This document shows positions 35,408 to 42,845 of a stretch of DNA of 64,000 bases, piece by piece. Both the position numbers and the translations under genes were made by a program. Each line of letters starts with the position of its first letter. The first letter of the stretch is position 1. This DNA is from Parcubacteria group bacterium ADurb.Bin192 (lineage in GTDB: Bacteria; Patescibacteriota; Patescibacteriia; 2-12-FULL-60-25): positions 28,244-92,243 of the forward strand of contig MWCR01000004.1 of assembly GCA_002070095.1 (NCBI GenBank), given 5' to 3'. The notes below the pieces were generated by a model, which saw nothing but the letters and a program-made list of their open reading frames with translations, was not told the DNA's origin and did no database searches.

Positions 35408-35484
35408 TGGTAGCGGAGGTGGGGATCGAACCCACGACCTCGGGCTTATGAGTCCCGCGCTCTAACCAACTGAGCTACCCCGCC
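35408..35484 (-). tRNA. tRNA with anticodon CAT (elongator Met, or Ile2 with lysidine)
   Basis: Minus strand, 77 nt including encoded CCA. Acceptor GGCGGGG pairs with CTCCGCT (G1-T72 wobble and a G-T at 6-67). D-arm TAGCTCAGTTGGTTAGAGC, anticodon loop CTCATAA, T-arm GTGGG/CCCAC, discriminator A. CAT tRNAs can be Met or lysidine-modified Ile2; the sequence alone does not decide. Another CAT tRNA (initiator) lies 1.1 kb away. Confidence 0.92.
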
Positions 35485-35562
35485 GTGTATTGTTTATTTA
35501 TCGAGCTTTTGTGTTTTATCTGCTTCCAACTGCTTGCCACCCGAAGCTTTGTGCGTAGGGTG

Positions 35563-35575
35563 GAGCTACCCCGCC
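35563..35575 (-). repeat. Duplicated 5' end of the CAT tRNA
   Basis: GAGCTACCCCGCC is repeated exactly from the tRNA 5' end (35472-35484), 91 nt away in the same orientation. It may be a recombination scar. Confidence 0.5.
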
Positions 35576-35651
35576 AAATATGGGGCTAAATATAGCTTAT
35601 TTGAGCCAAAACCGCAAGTCTTTTTGATGTGAATTGTTTTTGGGCTAAGTA

Positions 35652-35680
35652 TTGACAAAAATCGTAAAGAGTGATAAGAA
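35652..35680 (+). promoter_or_regulatory. Promoter of the orphan gene at 35739
   Basis: Consensus TTGACA (35652-35657), 17 bp, weak -10 TAAGAA (35675-35680) with a TGA extension before it. Confidence 0.5.
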
Positions 35681-35738
35681 AAATAGCGTAGTTCTATTGA
35701 TTTTTCCGCTGTTTGGGCGCGGGGAAAGGTGGTGGGTA

Positions 35739-36191
35739 ATGGGTGCTGTGGTCAGATTCGCGGCGGGTAGGTGGCCCATGAAGAAAGGCAGGAAGATCGG
35801 GGGAGCCAGCTCCACCCCGGTTCTAATGAGCATCGCCTGGCTCAAGAAGAACGGGCCGTTTACGGCCCGGGTCACAGCCCAAGACGGGCTGATCCTTTGC
35901 CACGAGAAGGCGGACAGTTTGCCTCGGCAGGTCTGGCATGACCTGAGGAAGGCCTTCATCGCCTACTACGTGGTCAAAGACGGCATCCCGATTGAGCTGG
36001 TGGGAACCAGGCAGTCGGTGGCCGCCTGGCTCAAGGGAGGCCGGCAGGCTGAAACTTTGGACTGCAATGACCCCAATCCGGGACGGCATGTTCCGCACGC
36101 GGCCAACTCGGCCGCCATACACTTGGCCATCCCGTACGGCAATGGGCATTACACGGAGATGCTCTGTGCTCTCCGTTTGATCCGCCAATAG
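35739..36191 (+). CDS. Orphan GC-rich small protein of unknown function
   Basis: 150 aa. Basic N-terminus (MGAVVRFAAGRWPMKKGRK), then a mixed region with LPRQVWHDLRKAFIAYYVVKDG. No membrane helix, no motif I recognise. It has a SD-like AGGTGG 5 nt before the ATG; a second ATG at 35778 also has AGGTGG before it. Codons end in C or G far more than in flanking genes. It has its own consensus promoter and is followed by a hairpin and T run (36226-36250). It shares style with the genes at 25633 and 42690 but not visible sequence. Confidence 0.6.
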   Translation: MGAVVRFAAGRWPMKKGRKIGGASSTPVLMSIAWLKKNGPFTARVTAQDGLILCHEKADSLPRQVWHDLRKAFIAYYVVKDGIPIELVGTRQSVAAWLKGGRQAETLDCNDPNPGRHVPHAANSAAIHLAIPYGNGHYTEMLCALRLIRQ

Positions 36192-36290
36192 CTAGCTCCT
36201 TGCGCCCACGCCACACCAGATCTCGCGGTTGACACCCGCTTCTTTTTTTTGTTGAAAAAACAGACTTCTTGAGAAGCTGTCTTGTTTGGC

Positions 36291-36306
36291 TGTGCCACGT
36301 GAAGCC
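36291..36306. other. Candidate parS site
   Basis: TGTGCCACGTGAAGCC matches the common bacterial parS palindrome at 12 of 16 positions, including the central CACGTGAA. It lies about 460 nt upstream of parA. Confidence 0.3.
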
Positions 36307-36372
36307 GCCAGGTTGTGTTCTGTTAAAGTCACATACAAAGTAAAGCGCGTAGCGCTAGTTCTACAGGAACGC

Positions 36373-36402
36373 AAAAAGCCGCTTAATACAATGCGGCTTT
36401 TT
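36373..36402. terminator. Strong bidirectional hairpin
   Basis: AAAAAGCCGC/GCGGCTTTTT, a 10-bp perfect stem with a 10-nt loop. It lies between the orphan gene and the duplicated tRNA ends. Confidence 0.75.
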
Positions 36403-36405
36403 ACG

Positions 36406-36528
36406 TGGTTGCGGGGGTGGGACTTTCACGTCGTTTCACTCCCACGAAAACCTTCGGGTTTTCGTGAACTTTCCTCCTTAAGTAACACCTATCGGTTTTA
36501 CCATTCCCTGGGTTCAAGTCCCACCCCC
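36406..36528. repeat. Segment bounded by inverted fragments of the tRNA-fMet 3' end, with a UUCG hairpin
   Basis: 36406-36425 repeats 20 nt of the tRNA-fMet 3' end (36564-36583) exactly. 36509-36528 is an exact 20-nt inverted copy of 36571-36590. Between them is a 10-bp stem closed by TTCG (36443-36466), an unusually stable tetraloop type. I see no complete tRNA here. Confidence 0.55.
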
Positions 36529-36534
36529 AAAATA

Positions 36535-36561
36535 AGAACAGACCCATGCAGGATCTGTTCT
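36535..36561. terminator. Terminator of tRNA-fMet
   Basis: AGAACAGA/TCTGTTCT with an 11-nt loop. On the minus strand a TATTTT tract follows the stem directly after the tRNA CCA end. Confidence 0.7.
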
Positions 36562-36563
36562 TT

Positions 36564-36639
36564 TGGTTGCGGGGGTGGGACTTGAACCCACGGCCTCCAG
36601 GTTATGGGCCTGGCGAGCTGCCATCTGCTCTACCCCGCG
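36564..36639 (-). tRNA. Initiator tRNA-fMet (CAT)
   Basis: Minus strand, 76 nt with encoded CCA. Acceptor CGCGGGG / CCCCGCA leaves the C1-A72 mismatch that marks bacterial initiators. Anticodon loop CCCATAA. The anticodon stem CCAGG/CCTGG has two of the three usual G-C pairs next to the loop. T-arm GTGGG TTCAAGT CCCAC. It has a promoter upstream and a terminator downstream. Parts of its 3' end recur in the adjacent spacer. Confidence 0.93.
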
Positions 36640-36660
36640 CTGTTTTATACTTGTTCGCAC

Positions 36661-36690
36661 AACATAACATATTTCAATATTTTGTGTCAA
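36661..36690 (-). promoter_or_regulatory. Promoter of tRNA-fMet
   Basis: Minus strand TTGACA (36690-36685), 18 bp, TATGTT (36666-36661). Confidence 0.6.
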
Positions 36691-36721
36691 TCCTGCTTAA
36701 AAACGTGTATATAACCGCCTC

Positions 36722-36750
36722 TTGTCTTAAGCGTGTTTTGAGCTTATCAT
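36722..36750 (+). promoter_or_regulatory. Promoter of parAB
   Basis: TTGTCT (36722-36727), 17 bp, TATCAT (36745-36750). ATG is 11 nt after the -10 box, so the leader is about 5 nt. Confidence 0.6.
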
Positions 36751-36761
36751 ACTAGGCGGTT

Positions 36762-37544
36762 ATGGCCAGAATTATCGGTATTGTAAATCAAAAAGGCGGA
36801 GTGGGTAAAACCACCACCGCGGTTAATCTGGGAGCTTATCTGGCCGACTTGGGTAAGTTTGTTTTGATCGTGGATTTAGATCCGCAAACCAACGCCACTT
36901 CGGGTATTGGCATAGATCAGAACAATATCGAAAGAAGTATTTACGAAGCAATTTTGGGCAAGGCCAAGGTCAGTGATATCGTTCAGCCTACCATGCATGA
37001 GACCTTGCGCGTGGCCCCGGCCAATTCAGCTTTGGCCGGCTTGAATGCCGAACTGCCTAATTTGGATCGCAAAGAATATAAACTGCATGATGCCTTATTG
37101 GAAATCAGGAATGATTATGATTATATTTTGATCGATTGTCCGCCCACGCTGGGTTACATTACTTTAAACGGCATCGTGGCTTCGGATGAAATTTTGATTC
37201 CCGTGCAAGCCGAGTATTACGCGTTGGAAGGTTTGGCTGATTTATTGCAAACCGTCAATTTGGTGAAAGAAAGATTGAGGCCGGACATTCAGATATTGGG
37301 TGCCGTGCTGACCATGTACGACAAAAGGTGCAAGCTGTCCAACGATGTTTTGCAGGAATTATATAAACACTTTCCCAATAATATTTTCAGATCCGTGATA
37401 CCGCGCAGTGTGCGTTTGGCGGAGGCGCCTTCTTTTGGCCGGTCCATCGCGGCTTTTGATCCGGATAATCAGGGAGCCAAAGCCTACGAAAGATTGGCAC
37501 GCGAGATATTGGGTACCGAAGCTTTTGTTAGAAATCAAATATGA
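36762..37544 (+). CDS. parA: Chromosome partitioning ATPase ParA (Soj)
   Basis: 260 aa. Deviant Walker A KGGVGKTTTAVNLG near 11-24 with the signature Lys, and Walker B-type motifs DLDPQTNAT and ILIDCPPTLG. It is the chromosomal (small) ParA type without an N-terminal regulatory domain. ParA on DNA drives origin segregation with ParB. The stop overlaps the parB start. Confidence 0.95.
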   Translation: MARIIGIVNQKGGVGKTTTAVNLGAYLADLGKFVLIVDLDPQTNATSGIGIDQNNIERSIYEAILGKAKVSDIVQPTMHETLRVAPANSALAGLNAELPNLDRKEYKLHDALLEIRNDYDYILIDCPPTLGYITLNGIVASDEILIPVQAEYYALEGLADLLQTVNLVKERLRPDIQILGAVLTMYDKRCKLSNDVLQELYKHFPNNIFRSVIPRSVRLAEAPSFGRSIAAFDPDNQGAKAYERLAREILGTEAFVRNQI

Positions 37545-38476
37545 TGTTAAAAAGACCGTCGGGTTTGGGCCGTGGTTTGGGAGCACTGATACCGCCCAAG
37601 CTCAATCTCAACCAAGCGAATATTCAAGCCCAAGAACAGGCTGATCTTGAAGAACGCGGATCCGGCAATCAGGAGAATCAACCGGATTTGTCCATGGGCA
37701 AGATGGCTCGCATTCCGGTTGAACTGATAGTGCCCAATCCGCATCAACCTCGTGAGCATTTTGATTACGCGGCTTTGGAGGATTTGGTGGCTTCCATAAA
37801 AGAACACGGCATTATTCAGCCTTTGGTTGTTTCGCCTTTGCCGGACGGGCGGTATGAGCTGATAGCCGGCGAGCGTCGTTTGCGCGCTTCGAAAATCGCC
37901 GAATTGGAAACTGTGCCGGTTATTGTGCGCACGGTTAATGAACAGCAAAAATTGGAATGGGCCATTATTGAAAACGTTCAGCGTAAAGATTTGAATCCCA
38001 TTGAAGAAGCTAAAGCTTATGTGCGCTTGCGGGATGAGTTTAATTTGACTCAAGATCAAATAGGGGAAAGGGTGGGCAAAAGCCGTCCGCAAGTCGGCAA
38101 TATTATACGTTTGCTGCAGCTTGAGCCGGAAATTCAAGACGCCTTGGCGCAAGAAAAAATATCCGCTTCCAACGCGCGTACTCTGCTGTCCATCATGGAC
38201 AGGCATGAACGTTTAGAACTTTTTGAACGCATGCTCGAAGGTAATTTTACGGTTCGCCAAGCTGAAGAAAAAATTCCACAGGACAGACGCCGTGTTAGGA
38301 TGGCAGATCCTAATTTGATGGACTGGGAGTCAAGATTGCGGGGCGTGTTGGGTTTGAAAGTAATGATAAAACGTCAGGCCGGCGGGCAGGGTGAAGTAAA
38401 AATCGCTTTTCAAAATGATGAGGATTTGCGTCAGATTGTAGATAAAATATCAGCCACCGGACAAGTCGATATCTAA
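37541..38476 (+). CDS. parB: Chromosome partitioning protein ParB (Spo0J)
   Basis: 311 aa. CTP-binding ParB/Sulfiredoxin motif region includes IVPNPHQPREHFD, then ELIAGERRLRASK and the central HTH (NLTQDQIGERVGKSRPQVGNIIRLL). A C-terminal dimer region follows (GQGEVKIAFQNDEDLRQIVDKI). ParB loads at parS and slides as a CTP clamp. It overlaps parA by 4 nt and ends at a bidirectional terminator. Confidence 0.95.
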   Translation: MMLKRPSGLGRGLGALIPPKLNLNQANIQAQEQADLEERGSGNQENQPDLSMGKMARIPVELIVPNPHQPREHFDYAALEDLVASIKEHGIIQPLVVSPLPDGRYELIAGERRLRASKIAELETVPVIVRTVNEQQKLEWAIIENVQRKDLNPIEEAKAYVRLRDEFNLTQDQIGERVGKSRPQVGNIIRLLQLEPEIQDALAQEKISASNARTLLSIMDRHERLELFERMLEGNFTVRQAEEKIPQDRRRVRMADPNLMDWESRLRGVLGLKVMIKRQAGGQGEVKIAFQNDEDLRQIVDKISATGQVDI

Positions 38477-38493
38477 TTTAAGATAAATTTAAA

Positions 38494-38520
38494 AATAAGC
38501 CCTAAGGGCTTATTTCTTTT
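38494..38520. terminator. Bidirectional terminator parB / rel
   Basis: AATAAGCCC, taa, GGGCTTATT (38494-38514), then tctttt. The stem overlaps the 3' end of the rel gene on the minus strand. Confidence 0.75.
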
Positions 38521-40048
38521 TGCCGCGCATGGCCGTGGGTATGACGTCTTTAATCCAGTCGGCAATACCGGCTCTGGCAAATTGCCGGATTTTGGTTTTG
38601 GCGTGCCGGGTTTTGGCAAAACGCAGCCAGTCCGGGTTGGGGCCTTTGCGGCTTTTATTGGTTATGATTTCGATGATATCGCCGCTTTTTAACGGCTGGT
38701 CCAACGGATGGATCATGCCGTTAACCTTGGCTGAAGCGCAGGTGTTGCCGATGTCCGTGTGGATGGCGTAAGCAAAATCTATGGGCGTGGATTCGTCCGG
38801 CAGGTCGATGACATCGCCTTTGGGCGTGTAAACAAAAATCCGGTCCCTGAAAACATCCAATTTAAGTTCTTCCAAAGAAGCTAAAAATTCTTTTTTGTCC
38901 TTAATGGTATTTTGCATGACCGCCAACTGATTGATCCATTCGATTTCTTTTTCGGGATTGATCAGATTCTTAAAGCGGTCGCTCATCATTTCCTGGCCCT
39001 TGGTTTCGTCGTAATTCCAGTGAGCCGCAATACCGAATTCAGCGGCTTCGTGCATTTCCGGAGTGCGCATCTGAAATTCCACAATGGCTCCGCGGTCATA
39101 AAACACCGTGGTATGCAAAGAGCGGTAACCGTTGGGTTTGGGCTGTGAGATATAGTCCTTGATCCTGCCTTTAAGCGGGGTCCAACGGCTGTGGATGATA
39201 CCCAAGGCCGCGTAACATTCGGCTGTGGACGGCAGAATGCATCTGATGGCCGTAAAATCATAAATTTTGGTGATATCGCGCCCGTATTTGAGTAATTTAC
39301 GATACAAAGAATACAAATGCTTGTAGCGTCCGTGGATATCGATGAATTGGATGTTGCTGTTTTGCAGTTCTTCCTTGGTCTGTTCGATTATTTTTTGGAT
39401 GTGGGGTTGTTTGCTCTGCGTGCCTTTGGTGGCCAGCTCCAAGGTCCATTCGTACTCTTTGGGCAGAACATATTTAAACGAAGCGTCTTCCAGTCGTCCT
39501 TTGATTTCTCCCATGCCCAAGCGTCCGGCAATGGGCGCATAGATCTCCAAGCTTTCCAAGGCGATGCGATAGGCTTTTTTTTGCGGGATGGCGTCCAGAG
39601 TCTGCAGATTATGCAAGCGGTCCGCGAACTTGATAATCATGACGCGGATGTCGTTGGCCATGGCTACAAATATTTTGCGCAGATTTTCGATGTAACGCTC
39701 AACTCCGCGGTACTTTATTTTGCCTACTTTGCTGATGCCGTTAACCATGCTGGCGATATCCTCGCCAAAATGCTCTTTAATTTCTTCCAAACTGACGTCA
39801 GTGTCTTCGGGCACGTCATGCAACAGAGCGGCTGCTATGATTTGATCCGGAGCGTGCATTTCCACCAAGATCATGGCCGCGTGCAAAGGGTGCTGGATAT
39901 ACGGCTCGCCGGACATGCGGGCCTGGCCTTTGTGAGCCGCGTCAGCCAGCGCAAAAGCCCGCTCGATTAGCTGAAAATCGGCGTTTGGCCTGATGGCGCG
40001 AATCTGGGCGATCAGGTCGTTAAGCGTAAAGGTGGCTGTGGCGCCCAT
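38510..40048 (-). CDS. Bifunctional (p)ppGpp synthetase/hydrolase, Rel/Spo type without ACT domain
   Basis: 512 aa. The HD hydrolase domain is intact: HPLHAA, LLHDVPEDT and FADRLHNL. The synthetase domain has YDFTAIRCI, KPNGYRSLHT and VEFQMRT. A TGS domain follows (FVYTPKGDVIDLPDESTPIDFAYAIH, near 395-420). The protein then stops after a basic helix. Most Rel/SpoT proteins are about 730 aa with zinc-finger and ACT/RRM domains that sense stalled ribosomes; these are absent. It should still make and degrade (p)ppGpp. Confidence 0.92.
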   Translation of the reverse strand: MGATATFTLNDLIAQIRAIRPNADFQLIERAFALADAAHKGQARMSGEPYIQHPLHAAMILVEMHAPDQIIAAALLHDVPEDTDVSLEEIKEHFGEDIASMVNGISKVGKIKYRGVERYIENLRKIFVAMANDIRVMIIKFADRLHNLQTLDAIPQKKAYRIALESLEIYAPIAGRLGMGEIKGRLEDASFKYVLPKEYEWTLELATKGTQSKQPHIQKIIEQTKEELQNSNIQFIDIHGRYKHLYSLYRKLLKYGRDITKIYDFTAIRCILPSTAECYAALGIIHSRWTPLKGRIKDYISQPKPNGYRSLHTTVFYDRGAIVEFQMRTPEMHEAAEFGIAAHWNYDETKGQEMMSDRFKNLINPEKEIEWINQLAVMQNTIKDKKEFLASLEELKLDVFRDRIFVYTPKGDVIDLPDESTPIDFAYAIHTDIGNTCASAKVNGMIHPLDQPLKSGDIIEIITNKSRKGPNPDWLRFAKTRHAKTKIRQFARAGIADWIKDVIPTAMRGKKK

Positions 40049-40056
40049 ACTGGTTC

Positions 40057-40085
40057 ATTATGGTCGGCTGGGGCGGATTAGTCAA
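40057..40085 (-). promoter_or_regulatory. Promoter of the Rel/Spo gene
   Basis: Minus strand TTGACT (40085-40080), 17 bp, CATAAT (40062-40057), then 8 nt to ATG. Nearly leaderless. Confidence 0.65.
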
Positions 40086-40093
40086 AACTCACA

Positions 40094-40160
40094 CCATCTG
40101 GCGTCCCGCGTCGCTCGTCCTACGTCACAAAACATGTAGCACGTAGCATGTAACAAACAA
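40094..40160. repeat. Heptamer repeat mosaic
   Basis: CGTCCTACGTCAC-type units and CATGTAGC/CATGTAAC units in the same order as in the 22.6-kb spacer, followed in both by aac-attgtcatt. Confidence 0.55.
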
Positions 40161-40191
40161 CCATACTGTCGTCACGCGCCAAAACCAACAT

Positions 40192-40284
40192 TGTCATTGC
40201 GAGCGGAGCGTGGCAATCTCGCTCATTAGCCAGTCGTCTAAGCAGATTGCCACGTCTTTACATTCGTTCATCCTCGCAATGACA
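40192..40284. repeat. MITE-like inverted repeat, copy 1
   Basis: 93 bp with perfect 12-bp ends TGTCATTGCGAG / CTCGCAATGACA and inner inverted arms GTGGCAATCT (40210-40219) and AGATTGCCAC (40244-40253). No ORF inside. Confidence 0.7.
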
Positions 40285-40305
40285 TGATGCTTGGGAGCTA
40301 GTTTT

Positions 40306-41919
40306 TTAGTTAGACAGATCAGCTTGTTTTTGTCTTTTTAGCGAACCGATTATGCCTAAGGGCAAGGTTTCTTTGACCAGACTAATGATTTCATTTTTGG
40401 TGAGACGCGTGGCCGGCACGCCTTCGGGGCTGATGCCGCCGTTTTGAATGGAATTGGCCGCGTCATCGTAATACCATTCTTCAATATCTTGAAGGCGCCC
40501 CGGCGAGGTCAGAGCATCTTCATCGGCCTGCAGAGCCACGCCTTTTTTGTCAGCTTCGGACATGCGCAAAACCGCGATCAGGGGCCTTAAATCCAGACTG
40601 CGCAGCTGCTGGGTGATGATGTTGGTGTGGTTGGTGGAGCGTCTTTGGATGACCAGGTCCGCTTTTTTGGCGGCGCGTAAAAAGCCGGGCAGAGCCGTGT
40701 TGTCGCTTTCCACACAATAAACCGATAAATCCGCCGAACCTTGGCGTATCATCAAGTTTTGAATCTTGCCCTGCTTTTCCAATTCTTCCAGCATTTTGGG
40801 CAGTTCCACTTGACGGCGATATTCTTCTTTAACATGCAAATCAATGATGGCCGTGGCTAGATTTAAAGCTTTGGCCGGTTCGTCGCCATATTCCCGGTTA
40901 GCGTTCATGATGATGCCGGATAAGCCAAAGGCTCTATCCAAGGGGTCGGCACTCAACGTGCCCTTGCCTTCCAGGTCATCTCTTTTAGCCCAAGCCAAAA
41001 GTTTTTTAAGCTCGGGATTAGCTTCAACCCCCAGATAACGGGCAATCAGTCCGGAAACACACTCTTGTTTCTTGCCCAGCTTTTCATTGGCCAAGTGATG
41101 GTCAAACATGCCGCCCAAATCAATGGTCAGATAACCTTGGTTTTCCAGCTGTTCCGCGGTTTGTCCTTGGGGCAAGGCCGTCCAAAAAACCACCTTGGCT
41201 TGCTTGATGCCCGGGAATTTGGCTTCGCCGTAATTCATCAATATATAATAAGCAACTGTCGTATCAGCCTGGATCTTAGGGAATAAAGCGAGAATATTAA
41301 CTGTTTTGGGAGCCTGATTGTCAGGCCAAAAAAACGGTTTGTTGTCCGAATCCTTTAGCTGATTGGCCGGGTTATCAATGGCTACGAAGTTTTGTTGCTC
41401 GGAATCCCACCGATATTTTCTGAACTTTTTACCGTCATTGCCTACAAAAATTAAACTGCCTTGAATATTAAAAGGCTGGCTTAAATTGTTTGTCTTTGGC
41501 TTGTCAGGGCAGAATGGATCCGGTCCTCCAATACTTAAATGCAAATCGTGGCAGTTTTTTTGTGGGTTATACAACGAGGTTTGGGCTAAGAAATCTTTTA
41601 AAAATTTAGCTTGTTTAGAGCCTTCGTCGCTGGGGCTGAAATATACGTACTTACCATCTTTCTGCTCCAGGACTCCGTATCCGTCGAAATAAAAATTATT
41701 CAGATTTAATGAGCCGCCATATTCTTGCTCGGCTCTAATCAGAGCCTGTTTTAAATTTTCAAGATTAATCGTCTCAAAGTAGGCCACGGTTACATGATGT
41801 TCGGGTGACTTAACACGTTTTTCTACGCCGGACCGTCTCAAAGTTTGGACGCTGGGCAGATTTTCTATTTCATCATACGGCAGATCGTAACCGAGCCAGC
41901 TGTTATTAAAGTTTTGCAT
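40306..41919 (-). CDS. Fusion of 2H phosphoesterase domain and DHH/MYG1-like domain
   Basis: 537 aa. Residues about 1-135 form a 2H phosphoesterase / 2'-5' RNA ligase-like domain with HVTV at 42-45 and HLSI at 127-130, the two H-x-T/S-x motifs. From about 205 a second domain begins (NILALFPKIQADTTVAYYIL) and carries LTIDLGGMFDHH at 264-275, the motif layout of MYG1-type DHH-family exonucleases. Later text with Asp and His residues (AWAKRDD, about 309-314) fits metal binding. Both parent families act on RNA ends or cyclic nucleotides. It lies beside the (p)ppGpp enzyme, divergent from no gene. The function is inferred only. Confidence 0.6.
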   Translation of the reverse strand: MQNFNNSWLGYDLPYDEIENLPSVQTLRRSGVEKRVKSPEHHVTVAYFETINLENLKQALIRAEQEYGGSLNLNNFYFDGYGVLEQKDGKYVYFSPSDEGSKQAKFLKDFLAQTSLYNPQKNCHDLHLSIGGPDPFCPDKPKTNNLSQPFNIQGSLIFVGNDGKKFRKYRWDSEQQNFVAIDNPANQLKDSDNKPFFWPDNQAPKTVNILALFPKIQADTTVAYYILMNYGEAKFPGIKQAKVVFWTALPQGQTAEQLENQGYLTIDLGGMFDHHLANEKLGKKQECVSGLIARYLGVEANPELKKLLAWAKRDDLEGKGTLSADPLDRAFGLSGIIMNANREYGDEPAKALNLATAIIDLHVKEEYRRQVELPKMLEELEKQGKIQNLMIRQGSADLSVYCVESDNTALPGFLRAAKKADLVIQRRSTNHTNIITQQLRSLDLRPLIAVLRMSEADKKGVALQADEDALTSPGRLQDIEEWYYDDAANSIQNGGISPEGVPATRLTKNEIISLVKETLPLGIIGSLKRQKQADLSN

Positions 41920-41926
41920 AGTTGTT

Positions 41927-41955
41927 ATTGTAAATTAGAGAAAGATAAACCGCAA
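41927..41955 (-). promoter_or_regulatory. Promoter of the 2H-DHH fusion gene
   Basis: Minus strand TTGCGG (41955-41950), 17 bp, TACAAT (41932-41927), then 7 nt to ATG. Leaderless arrangement. Confidence 0.65.
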
Positions 41956-41962
41956 TTTTATA

Positions 41963-42018
41963 TGCAAGAGCCCTCCCCTCGAGAGTCCGTCAGGAGACGG
42001 GTGAGGGAAGGGCTTGCA
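41963..42018 (-). terminator. Long compound hairpin at the 3' end of the orphan gene at 42690
   Basis: Outer arms TGCAAG/CTTGCA, middle arms CCCT-CCCTC with GAGGG-AGGG, and an inner CCGTC, agga, GACGG. It follows the stop by about 18 nt on the minus strand. There is only a weak T tract, so it may act in termination or mRNA stability. Confidence 0.55.
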
Positions 42019-42036
42019 GTAGGTGGTGGAGGCACG

Positions 42037-42690
42037 CTAGAGGGCGTCGATGATGATGATGCCCTCGTTCTTGTCCGGGCCGAAGGAGCGGATGGCACCA
42101 CGCTGGCGGGCCTCTTGAAGGATTTGACCAGAGGTCTTGCTTTCGCGTCCATCCGGGTCGGCGCGCCGGCGCTCGTTACGCTTGGGCGGGGGAGCGCCCT
42201 TGAGGATCCGCACCTTGACCCGCGGTTCCTCGTCCTGCCCCAGAGGAAAGACGTTGATGGACAGGTACTTGTGAGTACCCGTGACCGCATCGAGTTCCTC
42301 TTCGGGGATGGCGAGGAATTCCTCCTTGGTCATGCCGTCGTAGTCCGGCTGGTCGAATTCCTCGTCTTCGTCAGCCGATGGCTTTGGTCGGCAGATCTGG
42401 GTGATCCGCTCGTTGACCTCGATTCGCCCGCGGAGTACGCCGTTCTTGTCGGGAGTGACGCCGTCTCGGAGGTGGATGTACAGGCCGAAGTGTTCGACCT
42501 GGTACTCGGGGACATCTCCCTCCTCCTTGACTTGCTCGAGCTTGACGCCCTTGGGCAGCTCGATTACGCCCGGTCCTTCCCACAAGTGGTACTTGTCGAT
42601 GAGGATGATTTGCCTCTCCTGGAACTCCTCTCCGTCGACACGAAGCGTATGCCAGTTCTCCTTGCGCTGTCGCCTGTAAGGAGTAGCCAT
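42037..42690 (-). CDS. Orphan GC-rich acidic protein with structured mRNA leader
   Basis: 217 aa from the ATG at 42690 (MATPYRRQRKENW). Soluble. Beta-rich first half (LRVDGEEFQERQIILIDKYHLW, given here only as LRVDGEEF and IILIDKYH), an acidic stretch (ADEDEEFDQPDYDGM) around 120-135, and a basic, likely disordered section (PPKRNERRRADPDGRES) before an IIIIDAL end. I recognise no family. GGAGG lies 5 nt before ATG. It has a consensus promoter 150 nt upstream and four hairpins between. Codons end in C or G, unlike flanking genes. Confidence 0.65.
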   Translation of the reverse strand: MATPYRRQRKENWHTLRVDGEEFQERQIILIDKYHLWEGPGVIELPKGVKLEQVKEEGDVPEYQVEHFGLYIHLRDGVTPDKNGVLRGRIEVNERITQICRPKPSADEDEEFDQPDYDGMTKEEFLAIPEEELDAVTGTHKYLSINVFPLGQDEEPRVKVRILKGAPPPKRNERRRADPDGRESKTSGQILQEARQRGAIRSFGPDKNEGIIIIDAL

Positions 42691-42845
42691 GTTTACCTCC
42701 ACGAAGATTACAGTGACGAGTGAACTCGTCGTCTGTGCCCGGTTGACTTGACCGGGACTTGGTTTGTTGTCAAAGGAGCCGTTGCTCCCTGAATGGCCTT
42801 TTATGCTTATACCAACCCAAAAGCGGGTTTTGCATAAGATTGCTT
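42691..42845 (-). promoter_or_regulatory. Structured 5' leader of the orphan gene at 42690
   Basis: Read on the minus strand, four stems lie in order: AACCC/GGGTT with ATGC/GCAT outside (42803-42835), GGAGC/GCTCC with a 4-nt loop (42775-42788), CCCGGT/ACCGGG (42738-42756) and GACGAG/CTCGTC with a 4-nt loop (42715-42730). The SD is 15 nt after the last stem. This looks like a regulatory leader; no known riboswitch class was recognised. Confidence 0.55.

Noticed and set aside
36406..36532. tmRNA or a full tRNA on the plus strand
   Set aside because: GGGGGTGGGAC pairs with GTCCCACCCCC and a T-arm-like text is present, but no anticodon arm, no tag frame and wrong length (about 120 nt); better explained by inverted tRNA fragments.
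39317..39970. Plus-strand open frame of 217 codons
   Set aside because: Antisense shadow of the Rel/Spo gene, whose motifs are intact on the minus strand.
41845..42723. Plus-strand open frame of 292 codons
   Set aside because: It runs antisense through two genes, a compound hairpin and a leader; no start signal or motif.
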